Shown: positions 1-8,599, counted from the stretch's first letter. The stretch: DNA of 64,000 nucleotides from Bacillus luti (GCF_001884105.1 NZ_MACI01000093.1:156436-220435); one strand, 5' to 3'. Notes: generated from the sequence alone by a model not told the origin. Numbers and translations: made by a program.

Positions 1-258
1 TAGGGGTGCTACATTTTGTTTCCCGTGTTTGCGGTTCGATTGTTTTGCAGCGCGCTTATATGAGCTTTGCGAATTTGCAGAACCACTAGAATTTGTAAAC
101 ATCTTGTATAGCAAATAAAAGATACCGACAACAAGTAACATGTACCCGATATTTCTTAATACACCCATTGGGTTTGTAATAACAGATGAAACAAGGCCGA
201 ATATTGCTAATCCGATAATAAGCACAACTATAGCGAATGTAAACGAACGACCGTTCAT
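1..258 (-). CDS. yqhP: YqhP/SA1362-type small membrane protein, partial (3' end outside window)
   Basis: Reading leftwards from an ATG at 258, preceded by a strong GGAGGTG Shine-Dalgarno site, 86 codons run to the window edge without a stop, so the C-terminus is missing. The protein begins MNGRSFTFAIVVLIIG and has two hydrophobic segments (about residues 6-26 and 36-52), then a basic, Ser/Asn/Gln-rich tail typical of a cytoplasmic end. The family match rests on this architecture and on the position next to yqhQ and yqhR, as in B. subtilis. No biochemical function is known to me. A longer open frame here (86-280, same strand) is out of phase with the Shine-Dalgarno site and is spurious. Confidence 0.7.
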   Translation of the reverse strand, partial: MNGRSFTFAIVVLIIGLAIFGLVSSVITNPMGVLRNIGYMLLVVGIFYLLYKMFTNSSGSANSQSSYKRAAKQSNRKHGKQNVAPL

Positions 259-337
259 AAGGAACACCTCCTAAAAACATATATTAAAATTAGTATATTA
301 ACGATGAGGAAAGGAGTTGAACACCATTTTTAAATAA

Positions 338-1258
338 TTATTGTTTGTTTTCTAAACGTAATAATTCTTCAAACGATGCAATGGCTACTTCCACTTGATC
401 ATCTGTTGGTTCTTTCGTTGTTAATAGTTGCAGCCATAATCCTGGATAGCCAAGTATACGCAATACAGGAACATCTCGTAATCGATTCGTAAATTGCAAT
501 ACTTCAAACGAAATGCCGAGAACGACTGGAATTAATAAAATTCGGTTTACTACCCTTGCCCAAAGTGGATCTGTAGGGACGAGGAAATAAACAAACATTC
601 CAATAATGACTGTAAATATAATAAAACTACTACCACATCTATAATGGAGGCGGGTTTGTTTTTGAACATTTTCAACAGTCAATGAAAGGTTATTCTCATA
701 AGCATTGATCACTTTATGCTCCGCACCGTGGTACTGAAATACCCGCTTAATAAGTGGAGTTAAAGAAATAAAGTATATATAGCTCAATAATAGCATGAGC
801 TTAATGACACTTTCGACAATGATTTGCCCTGTATGAGATGGGAAAATCGGTCTCGTTAATTCAGCTAGTAGTGCAGGAACTGCTGTGAAAATTACTTTTC
901 CGAATATGAAAGATAAAACACCAACTGCTGCAACTCCTAATACCATCGTTAATTTTGATTGTTCTTCTTTTTTATTTGCAATTTGTTCGTCTTCTTCTGG
1001 GTGGACATCAAATCGTTCTGAAGCAAAGTTTAAATGCTTCGCTCCATTGGCACTTGCATCCACAATAGCTGCAATTCCTCGTAAAAATGGAATTTTTTTC
1101 AGGATAGATAATGCTTTGTTACGAACGCGTGGTAATCGATAAAATTCAATCGATTTATCTTTACGACGAACCGCTGTAACAGTATATTCTCTACCACCAA
1201 ACATAACTCCTTCTATGACTGCTTGCCCGCCATATATTTGTTTTGACTCTTCTGCCAT
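338..1258 (-). CDS. yqhQ: YqhQ, DUF1385 family membrane protein
   Basis: A 306-residue protein starting MAEESKQIYGGQAVIEGVM; the GGQAVIEGVM segment is the N-terminal hallmark of DUF1385 proteins. Four or more hydrophobic segments lie in the middle (around 105-130, 150-175, 210-235, 240-265), with the conserved YHGAEHKVI and YRCGSSF motifs between them, suggesting a polytopic membrane protein with conserved His/Glu/Cys residues. The frame stays open 31 codons upstream, but ATG 1258 has an AGGTTGGTG Shine-Dalgarno site and matches the family start. It is divergent from yqhR. Function unknown; family assignment is firm. Confidence 0.88.
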   Translation of the reverse strand: MAEESKQIYGGQAVIEGVMFGGREYTVTAVRRKDKSIEFYRLPRVRNKALSILKKIPFLRGIAAIVDASANGAKHLNFASERFDVHPEEDEQIANKKEEQSKLTMVLGVAAVGVLSFIFGKVIFTAVPALLAELTRPIFPSHTGQIIVESVIKLMLLLSYIYFISLTPLIKRVFQYHGAEHKVINAYENNLSLTVENVQKQTRLHYRCGSSFIIFTVIIGMFVYFLVPTDPLWARVVNRILLIPVVLGISFEVLQFTNRLRDVPVLRILGYPGLWLQLLTTKEPTDDQVEVAIASFEELLRLENKQ

Positions 1259-1502
1259 GTTAACACCAACCTGTATTTGTTTCTCTCTTATGTAGAAAAA
1301 GAGGCAATTGTCATACTGGGTTCTGTCATTTTGAAATAAGACAATCACCAAGTTTCCTTTATTTTATCGACAAATACAAGTAGATGACAAGGGGAAATGT
1401 TACGAGAGTCGGACATTTCTTATTCTTTTTATAGACAAATTTCGCAGTATTTAAACATGCTTCAAAACAGTTTCGGGCATACTATTGAACGGAGGTGTCG
1501 AT

Positions 1503-1991
1503 GTGAGTCAAGAACAATTAGGAACGAGGAATTTTTTGCAAATTGGTTTGTTTGGTGGAATCTTTTGGGGAGGGATATGGTATTTCCTTCATATTTTTTC
1601 ATTTACGGAAGCTGGACCGAATTATTTCCTTTTACCATTTGCGTTTGGGGGTTGGAAGGAAGGGGTATGGGGGAACGTGTTAGGAATTGTTTGTATGGGA
1701 TTTCTTTCGATTTTAATTGCCTTTTTGTATAAAGCATTTTTTGCAAAATTTGAAGGGATTCTTCCAGGGATGATTTACGGTCTATTTTGGTGGGCGTTAC
1801 TATTTTTCGGAATGGGGTTACTAGCGCCTGCTATTAAAAGTGCACTCCATTTACCGAAAGAAACAATTGTGACGACGATATGCATTTTTATATTGTATGG
1901 TGTGTTTATAGCATACTCTGTTTCCTACGCAGTGAATACCAATAAAGCCGAGCGAGAAGGGGAAGAGAAGACAAACTATTCAAATAAGTAA
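1503..1991 (+). CDS. yqhR: YqhR family conserved membrane protein
   Basis: A 162-residue protein with about four transmembrane segments (roughly 13-32, 55-78, 84-108, 124-146) and a charged C-terminal tail. The GTG at 1503 is chosen because GGAGGT sits at 1491-1496, 6 bases upstream; the ATG at 1501 is out of frame and the TTG at 1485 lies before the ribosome site. The motif around FGGWKEGVWGN is conserved in YqhR proteins as far as I recall. It is divergent from yqhQ and followed closely by aroQ. No function is known; YqhR is inferred from sequence character and synteny. Confidence 0.8.
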   Translation: MSQEQLGTRNFLQIGLFGGIFWGGIWYFLHIFSFTEAGPNYFLLPFAFGGWKEGVWGNVLGIVCMGFLSILIAFLYKAFFAKFEGILPGMIYGLFWWALLFFGMGLLAPAIKSALHLPKETIVTTICIFILYGVFIAYSVSYAVNTNKAEREGEEKTNYSNK

Positions 1992-2043
1992 CTCCTATGT
2001 TAAAATGTTGTATAGATATTTAATATTAAGGAGTTTTAAGCAT

Positions 2044-2484
2044 ATGAAAAAGGTACTCCTCGTAAACGGTCCTAACCTAAATCGCCTCGGTGTCAGAGAG
2101 GTAAATGTATATGGAAAGGGCACGCTAGCGACACTTGAAGCAGATATGAAGCAAGAAGCAGAAACAATGGGAGTGGAATTAGAATGTTTCCAATCAAATC
2201 ATGAAGGCGCGATTATCGATCGTATTCATGAGGCGGAAGATATATATGAAGGGATCATTTTAAATCCTGGAGCATTTACGCATTATAGCTATGCGATTCG
2301 AGATGCAATTGCGAGCATTTCGATTTCTGTCATTGAAGTACATATTTCTAACATTCACCAGCGTGAGTCGTTCCGTCACGAATCTGTGACGGCAGCTGTT
2401 TGTGCGGGACAAATTGTTGGATTTGGTTTTTATGGCTATAAGTTAGCGTTATTTGCATTAATGGAGAAATTGAGGGAGGCATAA
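2044..2484 (+). CDS. aroQ: 3-dehydroquinate dehydratase, type II
   Basis: This 146-residue enzyme catalyses trans-dehydration of 3-dehydroquinate to 3-dehydroshikimate, step three of the shikimate pathway. Visible motifs are GPNLNRLG near the N-terminus, the flexible lid with Arg and the catalytic Tyr (REVNVYG), SNHEGAIID, NPGAFTHYSYAIRDA and HISNIHQRESFRHES carrying the active-site His. Length is normal for the dodecameric type II class. ATG 2044 follows AAGGAG at 2028-2033; the frame is open 13 codons further upstream but without a ribosome site. It lies 4 bases before the peptidase gene, so the two are probably cotranscribed. Confidence 0.96.
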   Translation: MKKVLLVNGPNLNRLGVREVNVYGKGTLATLEADMKQEAETMGVELECFQSNHEGAIIDRIHEAEDIYEGIILNPGAFTHYSYAIRDAIASISISVIEVHISNIHQRESFRHESVTAAVCAGQIVGFGFYGYKLALFALMEKLREA

Positions 2485-2488
2485 AGTA

Positions 2489-3550
2489 ATGGAGAAAATT
2501 GAAAGATTAAGAAGTGCATTTGATGAGGCTGGTATTGACGGTATCTTGTTAACAAATGAACATAGTCGCAGATATATGGCTAACTTCACAGGAACAGCTG
2601 GTGTTGTACTGATTTCGAAAAATCGTGCTCAATTTATTACAGATTTCCGTTACGTAGAGCAGGCTACTAAGCAAGCTGTTGGATATGAGATTGTACAGCA
2701 TGCAGGATTAATTATCGATGAAGTTGCAAAGCAAGTGAAGGAACTAGGAATTCAAAAGCTTGGCTTTGAGCAAGATACTCTTACATATAGTTCTTATTCA
2801 GCTCATAAAGAAGCGATCGATGCTGAATTTATCCCAACTTCTGGGCTTGTAGAAAAGTTACGCTTGATAAAGACTGATTCAGAGATTAAGATATTAAAGG
2901 AAGCTGCACAGATTGCAGATGCTGCCTTTGAACATATTCTATCATTCATTCGCCCGGGAGTATCTGAAATTGAAGTGTCAAATGAACTTGAATTTTTCAT
3001 GAGAAAACAAGGAGCAACATCTTCTTCGTTTGATATTATCGTTGCTTCAGGTCTTCGTTCGGCATTACCGCACGGCGTGGCATCTGAAAAAGTGATAGAA
3101 ACAGGAGATTTCGTTACATTAGACTTCGGCGCTTATTACAAAGGATATTGCTCTGATATTACTCGTACGATTGCAGTCGGTGAACCATCTGATAAATTGA
3201 AAGAAATTTATAATATCGTTTTAGAAGCACAACTTCGTGGTGTGAACGGTATTAAAGCTGGTTTAACAGGCCGTGAAGCAGATGCGCTAACGCGTGATTA
3301 CATAACGGAAAAAGGATACGGTGAATACTTCGGACACTCTACTGGTCATGGAATCGGTCTTGAAATCCATGAGGCACCAGGTTTAGCGTTCCGTTCTGAT
3401 ACAGTACTTGAACCAGGTATGGCTGTAACAGTAGAACCAGGTATTTATATTCCAGGTATTGGCGGCGTACGTATTGAAGATGATATCATTGTAACGAGTG
3501 AAGGTAATGAAGTAATTACGAAATCACCAAAAGAACTTATTATTTTGTAA
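2489..3550 (+). CDS. yqhT: M24 family Xaa-Pro aminopeptidase (YqhT type)
   Basis: A 353-residue cytosolic metallopeptidase expected to cleave Xaa-Pro bonds. The N-terminal creatinase-like domain (about 1-125) precedes a pita-bread catalytic domain with the five metal ligands: Asp in LDFGAYYKGYCSDITRT (two), His in HSTGHGIGLEIHE, Glu in VEPGIYIPG and Glu in GVRIEDDI. Length matches the Bacillus YqhT/PepQ group rather than the longer PepP enzymes. The start follows GGGAGG with 9-base spacing. It sits between aroQ and efp, a conserved arrangement in bacilli; substrate preference is inferred from family. Confidence 0.9.
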   Translation: MEKIERLRSAFDEAGIDGILLTNEHSRRYMANFTGTAGVVLISKNRAQFITDFRYVEQATKQAVGYEIVQHAGLIIDEVAKQVKELGIQKLGFEQDTLTYSSYSAHKEAIDAEFIPTSGLVEKLRLIKTDSEIKILKEAAQIADAAFEHILSFIRPGVSEIEVSNELEFFMRKQGATSSSFDIIVASGLRSALPHGVASEKVIETGDFVTLDFGAYYKGYCSDITRTIAVGEPSDKLKEIYNIVLEAQLRGVNGIKAGLTGREADALTRDYITEKGYGEYFGHSTGHGIGLEIHEAPGLAFRSDTVLEPGMAVTVEPGIYIPGIGGVRIEDDIIVTSEGNEVITKSPKELIIL

Positions 3551-3571
3551 TACACAGGAGGATTTTTTTAC

Positions 3572-4129
3572 ATGATTTCAGTAAACGATTTTCGTACAGG
3601 TTTAACAATTTCAGTGGATAATGCCCTTTGGCAAGTACTTGATTTCCAACACGTAAAGCCAGGTAAAGGTGCTGCTTTCGTTCGTTCGAAACTACGTAAC
3701 ATTCGCACAGGTTCTGTTCAAGAGAAAACATTCCGTGCTGGTGAGAAAGTAGAAAAAGCACATATCGAAAACCGTCGTATGCAATACTTATACGCGAGCG
3801 GTGAGGCTCACGTATTTATGGATAACGGAACTTATGAGCAAATCGAACTTGGTGAAAACCAAATCGAGCGCGAGCTTAAATTCCTAAAAGAAAACATGGA
3901 AGTAGCAATTATGACTTACCAAGGCGAAGTACTTGGTGTTGAACTTCCAAATACTGTTGAATTACAAGTGGCAGAAACAGAGCCTGGTATTAAAGGTGAT
4001 ACAGCTTCTAACGTAACAAAACCAGCTAAATTAGAAACTGGTCTTGTTGTACAAGTACCAATCTTCATTAACGAAGGCGAAATGCTTATCATCAACACTG
4101 GTGAAGGTAAATACGTTTCTCGTGCATAG
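3572..4129 (+). CDS. efp: Translation elongation factor P
   Basis: Elongation factor P, 185 residues, rescues ribosomes stalled at polyproline stretches. The three OB-like domains have normal length and spacing. The loop that reaches the peptidyl-transferase centre reads VKPGKGAAF, with Lys32 at the modified position; bacilli carry a 5-aminopentanol group there (known from B. subtilis, not visible here). The start follows AGGAGG with about 10-base spacing. A strong terminator follows directly. Confidence 0.97.
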   Translation: MISVNDFRTGLTISVDNALWQVLDFQHVKPGKGAAFVRSKLRNIRTGSVQEKTFRAGEKVEKAHIENRRMQYLYASGEAHVFMDNGTYEQIELGENQIERELKFLKENMEVAIMTYQGEVLGVELPNTVELQVAETEPGIKGDTASNVTKPAKLETGLVVQVPIFINEGEMLIINTGEGKYVSRA

Positions 4130-4130
4130 T

Positions 4131-4165
4131 AAAAAAGCACTCGTGATTATCACGAGTGCTTTTTT
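4131..4165. terminator. Bidirectional terminator between efp and the convergent membrane gene
   Basis: A perfect 10-bp stem (GCACTCGTGA / TCACGAGTGC) with a TTA loop is flanked by an A-run on the left and a T-run on the right, so it can end transcription from both sides. Confidence 0.93.
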
Positions 4166-4486
4166 TTATAGGAAATAGGGAAGGTAGTAAATCGCGGTGA
4201 CAACAAAGCTAATTAAAACAAGTGAAAGAGTACCCGCTATATATGGTGTGAAAACGAATTGAAATGGTTTTATTTCACCAGTCTCAACGCCAGTTAATGT
4301 TTTATTTATTGTGTGATCCATGTTGTTATTTCTATAGTTACTCATAATAATTAACCATGTAATTGCAAATATTGCTAAACTACCAAGGAAAAAGGTATCC
4401 ATAAATGACCAACCGACCAATATTGAAAAAAGATAAATAAGAGCTAATTCTACTACAATCGTTAAACTAATTTTTAATGCCTTCAT
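4166..4486 (-). CDS. Small membrane protein, possibly DUF3899-like
   Basis: A 106-residue protein starting MKALKISL with three hydrophobic segments: about 5-23, 31-50 and 82-104. The central loop is polar (SNYRNNNMDHTINK). Its ATG at 4486 has an excellent GAGGAGGAAG ribosome site and lies inside the 3' end of an older, now broken gene (4467-4870), overlapping it by 20 bases, which suggests former translational coupling. Similarity to DUF3899 is an impression only. No function can be assigned. Confidence 0.65.
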   Translation of the reverse strand: MKALKISLTIVVELALIYLFSILVGWSFMDTFFLGSLAIFAITWLIIMSNYRNNNMDHTINKTLTGVETGEIKPFQFVFTPYIAGTLSLVLISFVVTAIYYLPYFL

Positions 4487-4870
4487 GTACTTCCTCCTCA
4501 ATTTTTAATTCCAACCAATTTAAAAAATTATCGTGTGATACGACATGTAGTGCACAAGATGACTTTACTTTTTTCTCTAATGCATCTTGTTCATCCGAAA
4601 ACTCGGCTTCCACATGCAATGAAGTATAAGGTAATTTCTCTTGTGCTTTTCAAGAACGAATACTAGTTTTAGCATCAGCGAATACGTATGTAAGTTGTAA
4701 GTCTAAAAATGCAATTGTAAAGATCTCTTTTTTTAACCTCCTCGTTATAGCCTTTTCCCCAGTATGGATAGCCGAGTCAACTCCTGATGTGAGATTGCCT
4801 CTTCTCATTTGCATATCGTAAATCGAGTGGTAATACAGAGTAATATGCTGCATTGTTTATAATCTCTTTT
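4467..4870 (-). pseudogene. Decayed GNAT-acetyltransferase-like gene
   Basis: Reading leftwards, one frame gives an open stretch with an in-frame TGA just before LGYPYWGKGYNEEV, a motif typical of the acetyl-CoA-binding region of RimJ/GNAT acetyltransferases. At the A7 run that follows, the coding sense jumps to the next frame (KKEIFTIAFLDLQLTYVFAD), then meets a TGA at 4650-4652 before continuing as KAQEKLPYTSLHVE to a stop at 4467. At least two stops and one frameshift therefore break the gene. Codon usage and composition remain gene-like. The GNAT assignment rests on the PYWGKGY and S-I-R-S...EKL pattern and is moderate; the last 40 residues fit the family less well. Confidence 0.55.
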
Positions 4871-5045
4871 GTTATTAAATATACCATAAAATACCACTTG
4901 ATAATAAGAATATTCAGATAGAAAGAGGGTGGTAGAGAAAAATTATGTTTTTACTTCTGAAATAGACAACCCCTGCATATGGTTGTACAAATATATTCTT
5001 TTTTGGAATGTAGAATTCGTAACCGTTACGGGAGAAGGTGGGAGA

Positions 5046-5327
5046 ATGAAACAGTGGCTAGCGGCAATGGAAACATCTGTGCTTGTAATGGGATTACTTC
5101 GGTTGTTTTCAGGTAGCGCGGAAATATTCGCCGCTTTGCTTATGCTTTATGTGAATGATGCGAAGAAAGCATTGTTTATAAATGGTATGTTGGCGTTTGT
5201 TGGGCCGACCGTATTAATTTTAACGATGACAATTGGGATAGCGAGTGTAGCAAGTGAGATTTCTTTCTTAAAACTCTTTTTTCTAGCACTTGGAATTGGC
5301 TGTATTTTTATCGCGTTGTTGAAATAA
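5046..5327 (+). CDS. yqhV: YqhV family small membrane protein
   Basis: A 93-residue protein with three hydrophobic segments, lying directly before spoIIIAA exactly as yqhV does in B. subtilis, with the same length. ATG 5046 follows GGTGGGAG; the open frame extends 39 codons upstream but those residues are unlike the family. No catalytic motif is present. Function unknown; expression with the spoIIIA genes is possible but not shown by the sequence. Confidence 0.8.
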   Translation: MKQWLAAMETSVLVMGLLRLFSGSAEIFAALLMLYVNDAKKALFINGMLAFVGPTVLILTMTIGIASVASEISFLKLFFLALGIGCIFIALLK

Positions 5328-5355
5328 GTAAGCCAGGTATAGTGGGGAGAAGCAT

Positions 5356-6282
5356 ATGAAAGAAGTATTAGAGGTTTTACCGAAGACGATGAAACAGTTA
5401 GTGGAAGGGTGTAAGCAATATGATACTTTAGAGGAAATTCGGGTTCGAATTGGAAAACCGCTAGAGTGTATTGCACATGGAGAGGTATTTTTTTATGACT
5501 ATATCACTACAGCAGAAGATGCTATTTACTTATTGAATAAGTTAAGTCAATTCTCGATTTATACGATGGAAGAGGAATTGAAACGAGGATATGTAACGCT
5601 TCGAGGGGGACATAGAATTGGTCTAGCTGGAAAAGTCATTACAGAAAAAAGCGCAGTGAAAATGATTCGTGATGTCTCTTCATTTAATATTCGTATTGCT
5701 CGTCAAAAAATAGGAATAGCTGAGCCACTTTTGCCGTATTTGTATGAAGCAAGATGGTTAAACACAATGGTAATTGGCCCACCGCAAACAGGGAAAACGA
5801 CACTGTTAAGAGATGTAGCACGCTGCATGAGTCAAGGGGTAAGTGCCTCGGACATCCCTTCTTGTAAAGTGGGAATTGTTGATGAGCGGTCAGAAATTGC
5901 TGGCTGTGTGAAAGGAATCCCTCAGTATGAATTTGGCACACGAGTAGATGTGCTAGACGCATGTCCAAAGGCTGAAGGCATGATGATGATGATTCGTTCT
6001 ATGAGCCCTGATATTTTAATTGTGGATGAAATTGGCCGTAAAGAAGATAGTGAAGCGATTATGGAGGCGGTGCATGCAGGGGTTCAGCTTTTCATAAGTG
6101 CACATGGATTCTCCTATGAAGATGTTGTGAAGCGGCCATCGCTACAGGCGGTGCTGGAACTGGGTGTATTTGATAGGTTTGTGGAACTGTCAAAAGCAAG
6201 AGGTCCAGGGACAGTTATGCAAGTGAAAGATAGAGATGGAAAACCAGTACTATCAAATAGAAAGGCTGGGGGCGTATGGTGA
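5356..6282 (+). CDS. spoIIIAA: Stage III sporulation protein AA (secretion-type ATPase)
   Basis: A 308-residue cytosolic ATPase of the mother cell that powers the SpoIIIA-SpoIIQ channel between mother cell and forespore. The Walker A motif GPPQTGKTT lies near residues 141-149 and Walker B ILIVDEIG near 220; RSMSPDILIVDEI resembles type II/IV secretion ATPases. Length matches B. subtilis SpoIIIAA. It is the first gene of the eight-gene operon and overlaps spoIIIAB by 7 bases. The operon is known to be sigma-E dependent in B. subtilis; I did not find a convincing sigma-E promoter here. Confidence 0.96.
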   Translation: MKEVLEVLPKTMKQLVEGCKQYDTLEEIRVRIGKPLECIAHGEVFFYDYITTAEDAIYLLNKLSQFSIYTMEEELKRGYVTLRGGHRIGLAGKVITEKSAVKMIRDVSSFNIRIARQKIGIAEPLLPYLYEARWLNTMVIGPPQTGKTTLLRDVARCMSQGVSASDIPSCKVGIVDERSEIAGCVKGIPQYEFGTRVDVLDACPKAEGMMMMIRSMSPDILIVDEIGRKEDSEAIMEAVHAGVQLFISAHGFSYEDVVKRPSLQAVLELGVFDRFVELSKARGPGTVMQVKDRDGKPVLSNRKAGGVW

Positions 6283-6791
6283 AAATAATTGGTGCAGTGT
6301 TAATAGTTGCAGTTAGCACCTTTTTCGGTTTTTCATACGCTAAGAGGTACAGTGAGAGACCGAGGCAACTTAGATTGTTAAAAGCGGCACTTCAATCACT
6401 AGAAGCAGAAATTATGTACGGGCACACACCTTTATCCGAAGCCGCTGAGCGATTAGTTAAACAAATGCCGAAGCCACTAAATTGGATATTTCAAAGTTTC
6501 GCTCAAAAATTAGAGAACGGAGAACAAACAGTAAGAGAAGCTTGGATAGATAGTTTGAAAGAGAACTGGAAGTTAACAGCATTTCAACAAACTGAGTATG
6601 AAATACTGCAGCAATTTGGTGAAACGCTCGGACAACATGATCGCGACTCTCAACAAAAACATATTCGCTTATGTATTACACATTTGGAGAGAGAAGAAGG
6701 AGAAGCGAAAGCATTACAACTGCAATATGAAAAAATGATTAAGAGTTTAGGAGTACTAGCAGGACTACTTATCGTAATTTTACTGCTATAG
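6276..6791 (+). CDS. spoIIIAB: Stage III sporulation protein AB
   Basis: A 171-residue protein with an N-terminal membrane segment, a cytoplasmic helical domain and a C-terminal membrane segment (about 153-171). It resembles the GspF platform proteins of type II secretion, the proposed role in the SpoIIIA complex. The segment RPRQLRLLKAALQSLEAEIMYGHTPL is highly conserved in the family (quoted here only as the stretch near residues 25-50). Same length as in B. subtilis. It starts inside the end of spoIIIAA and is followed 14 bases later by spoIIIAC. Confidence 0.95.
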   Translation: MVKIIGAVLIVAVSTFFGFSYAKRYSERPRQLRLLKAALQSLEAEIMYGHTPLSEAAERLVKQMPKPLNWIFQSFAQKLENGEQTVREAWIDSLKENWKLTAFQQTEYEILQQFGETLGQHDRDSQQKHIRLCITHLEREEGEAKALQLQYEKMIKSLGVLAGLLIVILLL

Positions 6792-6805
6792 GAGGGAGAA
6801 AGGCG

Positions 6806-7009
6806 ATGTCCATTGATGTTGGATTAATATTTCAAATCGCCGGAATCGGCATTGTTTTAGCTTTCATTCATACCGTACTAAAAGAATTAAAGCGTGAGGA
6901 TATTGCAAATTGGGTTATCCTTGTCGGTTTTGTCGTTATTTTATTTCATGTTGCATTTTTAATTAATACGCTATTCGACAAGATTAAAAGTGTCTTTCTC
7001 TTCCAGTAA
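6806..7009 (+). CDS. spoIIIAC: Stage III sporulation protein AC
   Basis: A 67-residue protein with two membrane segments (about 6-22 and 33-56), a normal size for SpoIIIAC. It starts after GGAGGGAG and is followed by an AAAGGAGG site serving spoIIIAD. SpoIIIAC is thought to be part of the membrane core of the mother-cell channel complex; that role is from the family, not visible in the sequence. Confidence 0.93.
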   Translation: MSIDVGLIFQIAGIGIVLAFIHTVLKELKREDIANWVILVGFVVILFHVAFLINTLFDKIKSVFLFQ

Positions 7010-7023
7010 AGGAGGCGGTTCGA

Positions 7024-7416
7024 ATCGAAATTATACAAATTGTCGGATTAGGCCTCGTTGCTACGTTTTTAGCAGCTGTTTTAAATCAGCATAAATCTAG
7101 TATTACATCATTATTTATTGTGTTTGTAGGCAGTGTAATGTTTCTTCTTTTAATCGATCAAATTCACGCTATTTTACAAATGATTGAGAGAGTAGCCAGT
7201 GAAGCGAAAGTTAGCAACGTATATGTAGAAACGTTATTAAAAATTATTGGGATTGCTTATATTGCCGAGTTTGGAGCGCAAATTACAAAGGATGCAGGGC
7301 AAGGTGCCATCGCTTCGAAAATTGAATTAGCTGGAAAAATCTTAATTCTCGTAATGGCAATTCCTATTTTGACGGTTGTAATTGAAACTATTCTCGGATT
7401 TTTACCGACGGGATAA
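7024..7416 (+). CDS. spoIIIAD: Stage III sporulation protein AD, probable ATC start
   Basis: A polytopic membrane protein of about 130 residues with the conserved segments IIQIVGLGLVATF at the N-terminus, VETLLKIIGIAYIAEFG and TKDAGQGAIASKIELAGK. No ATG, GTG or TTG lies in frame between the spoIIIAC stop and a GTG at 7120, which would remove the first membrane segment and about 32 conserved residues. An ATC at 7024 lies 8 bases after a perfect AAAGGAGG (7008-7015) and is the best start by spacing. By alignment with B. subtilis, whose protein begins MQI, GTT 7018 matches the first Met but is only 2 bases from the ribosome site. The start is therefore inferred. Confidence 0.85.
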   Translation: MEIIQIVGLGLVATFLAAVLNQHKSSITSLFIVFVGSVMFLLLIDQIHAILQMIERVASEAKVSNVYVETLLKIIGIAYIAEFGAQITKDAGQGAIASKIELAGKILILVMAIPILTVVIETILGFLPTG

Positions 7417-7426
7417 GGGGGAGTGA

Positions 7427-8599
7427 ATGTTGAGGAGGTTTGGAGCTAAGCTGCTATTTGCTTGCTTCCTTTTCTTTTCTTTACCAGTTGTTGTACAAGC
7501 TTCTCCTGTAGAAACAAACGTCGTTGATCAACAATTGGATAAGCTCGGAATTGAAGATGTGAAGCAATTTTGGGACGGGCTTGTTACAAAATATGGAGGC
7601 TACTTACCAGAGAGTCAAAAAGGAAGTTTTATGGAGTTTGTAAAGGGAGAAAAAGAATTCTCTATAAAAGAGTGGATGATAGGTTTATTAAAATATTTAT
7701 TTCACGAGCTTGTTGCAAACGGAAAGCTACTTGGAACGCTCATTATGCTCACAATTTTTAGTGCACTGTTGCAATCATTGCAATCTGCTTTTTCAAAGAG
7801 TAGTGTAAGTAAAATTGCTGATGCAGTTGTATATATGGTGCTTATTATTTTCGCTTTAAATAGTTTTTATGTCGTTATGACATATGCAAGAGAAACGATA
7901 CAAACAATGGTAGATTTCATACTAGCACTATTACCAATTTTGCTTGCGCTCATAGCAACCGGGGGCGGTGTTGTATCTGTATCGTTTTTTCATCCGATTA
8001 TCATTTTCTTGATGAATACAAGTGGGCTTCTTATGAATTATATTGTTCTACCACTTTTATTACTTGCAACGATATTAAGTATTGTAAGTACGATGAGTGA
8101 TCAATATAAAGTTACGAAATTGTCCAAGCTTTTGCAAAACGTTAGTGTCGGGATTATCGGTATCTTTTTAACGATTTTTTTGGGGGTATTATCTGTACAA
8201 GGAACAGCGACAGCTGTTGCTGATGGGATAGCGGTGAAAACTGCTAAATTTGTAACAGGGAACTTTATTCCTGTAGTAGGAAGGATGTTTACAGAGGCGG
8301 CGGATACTGTTATTAGTGCGTCAGGATTATTAAAAAACACAGTCGGAATTATCGGGCTCGTCATTCTATGCTTAATTGTCGCTTTTCCAGCGATTCAAAT
8401 CTTTTGTATTGCGTTTATTTATAAGTTCGCAGCAGCAGTATTGCAACCAGTTGGAGGCGGAGCGATTATTCAATGTTTAGATATCATTGGACGGAGCATC
8501 ATTTACGTATTTGCTTGCTTAGCTATCGTATCATTTATGTTCTTTTTAAGTATCACAATTATTATTGCTGCGGGGAACATTACACTTATGATGCGGTAG
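7427..8599 (+). CDS. spoIIIAE: Stage III sporulation protein AE
   Basis: A 390-residue membrane protein with a cleavable-looking N-terminal signal (MLRRFGAKLLFACFLFFSLP, then VVVQASP) followed by an extracytoplasmic region of about 75 residues and seven or so membrane segments. The size and order match SpoIIIAE, the largest membrane component of the SpoIIIA channel. The gene starts 10 bases after spoIIIAD with a GGGGGAG ribosome site and is followed by spoIIIAF. Function in assembly of the mother-cell complex is known from B. subtilis genetics. Confidence 0.95.
   Translation: MLRRFGAKLLFACFLFFSLPVVVQASPVETNVVDQQLDKLGIEDVKQFWDGLVTKYGGYLPESQKGSFMEFVKGEKEFSIKEWMIGLLKYLFHELVANGKLLGTLIMLTIFSALLQSLQSAFSKSSVSKIADAVVYMVLIIFALNSFYVVMTYARETIQTMVDFILALLPILLALIATGGGVVSVSFFHPIIIFLMNTSGLLMNYIVLPLLLLATILSIVSTMSDQYKVTKLSKLLQNVSVGIIGIFLTIFLGVLSVQGTATAVADGIAVKTAKFVTGNFIPVVGRMFTEAADTVISASGLLKNTVGIIGLVILCLIVAFPAIQIFCIAFIYKFAAAVLQPVGGGAIIQCLDIIGRSIIYVFACLAIVSFMFFLSITIIIAAGNITLMMR

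Noticed and set aside
86-280. Open frame of 64 residues on the minus strand
   Set aside because: It is out of phase with the GGAGGTG ribosome site and with the membrane-protein reading that starts at 258, which fits the YqhP family.
1397-1732. Open frame of 111 residues overlapping yqhR
   Set aside because: Lacks a ribosome site and reads out of frame through a well-conserved membrane protein gene.
4650-4853. A 67-residue leftward open frame as a real gene
   Set aside because: Its first half is out of frame with the acetyltransferase-like motif; it is a piece of a broken gene.
7120-7416. GTG at 7120 as the start of spoIIIAD
   Set aside because: It would drop the first membrane segment and about 32 conserved residues, and has no ribosome site; the AAAGGAGG at 7008-7015 points to a start near 7024.
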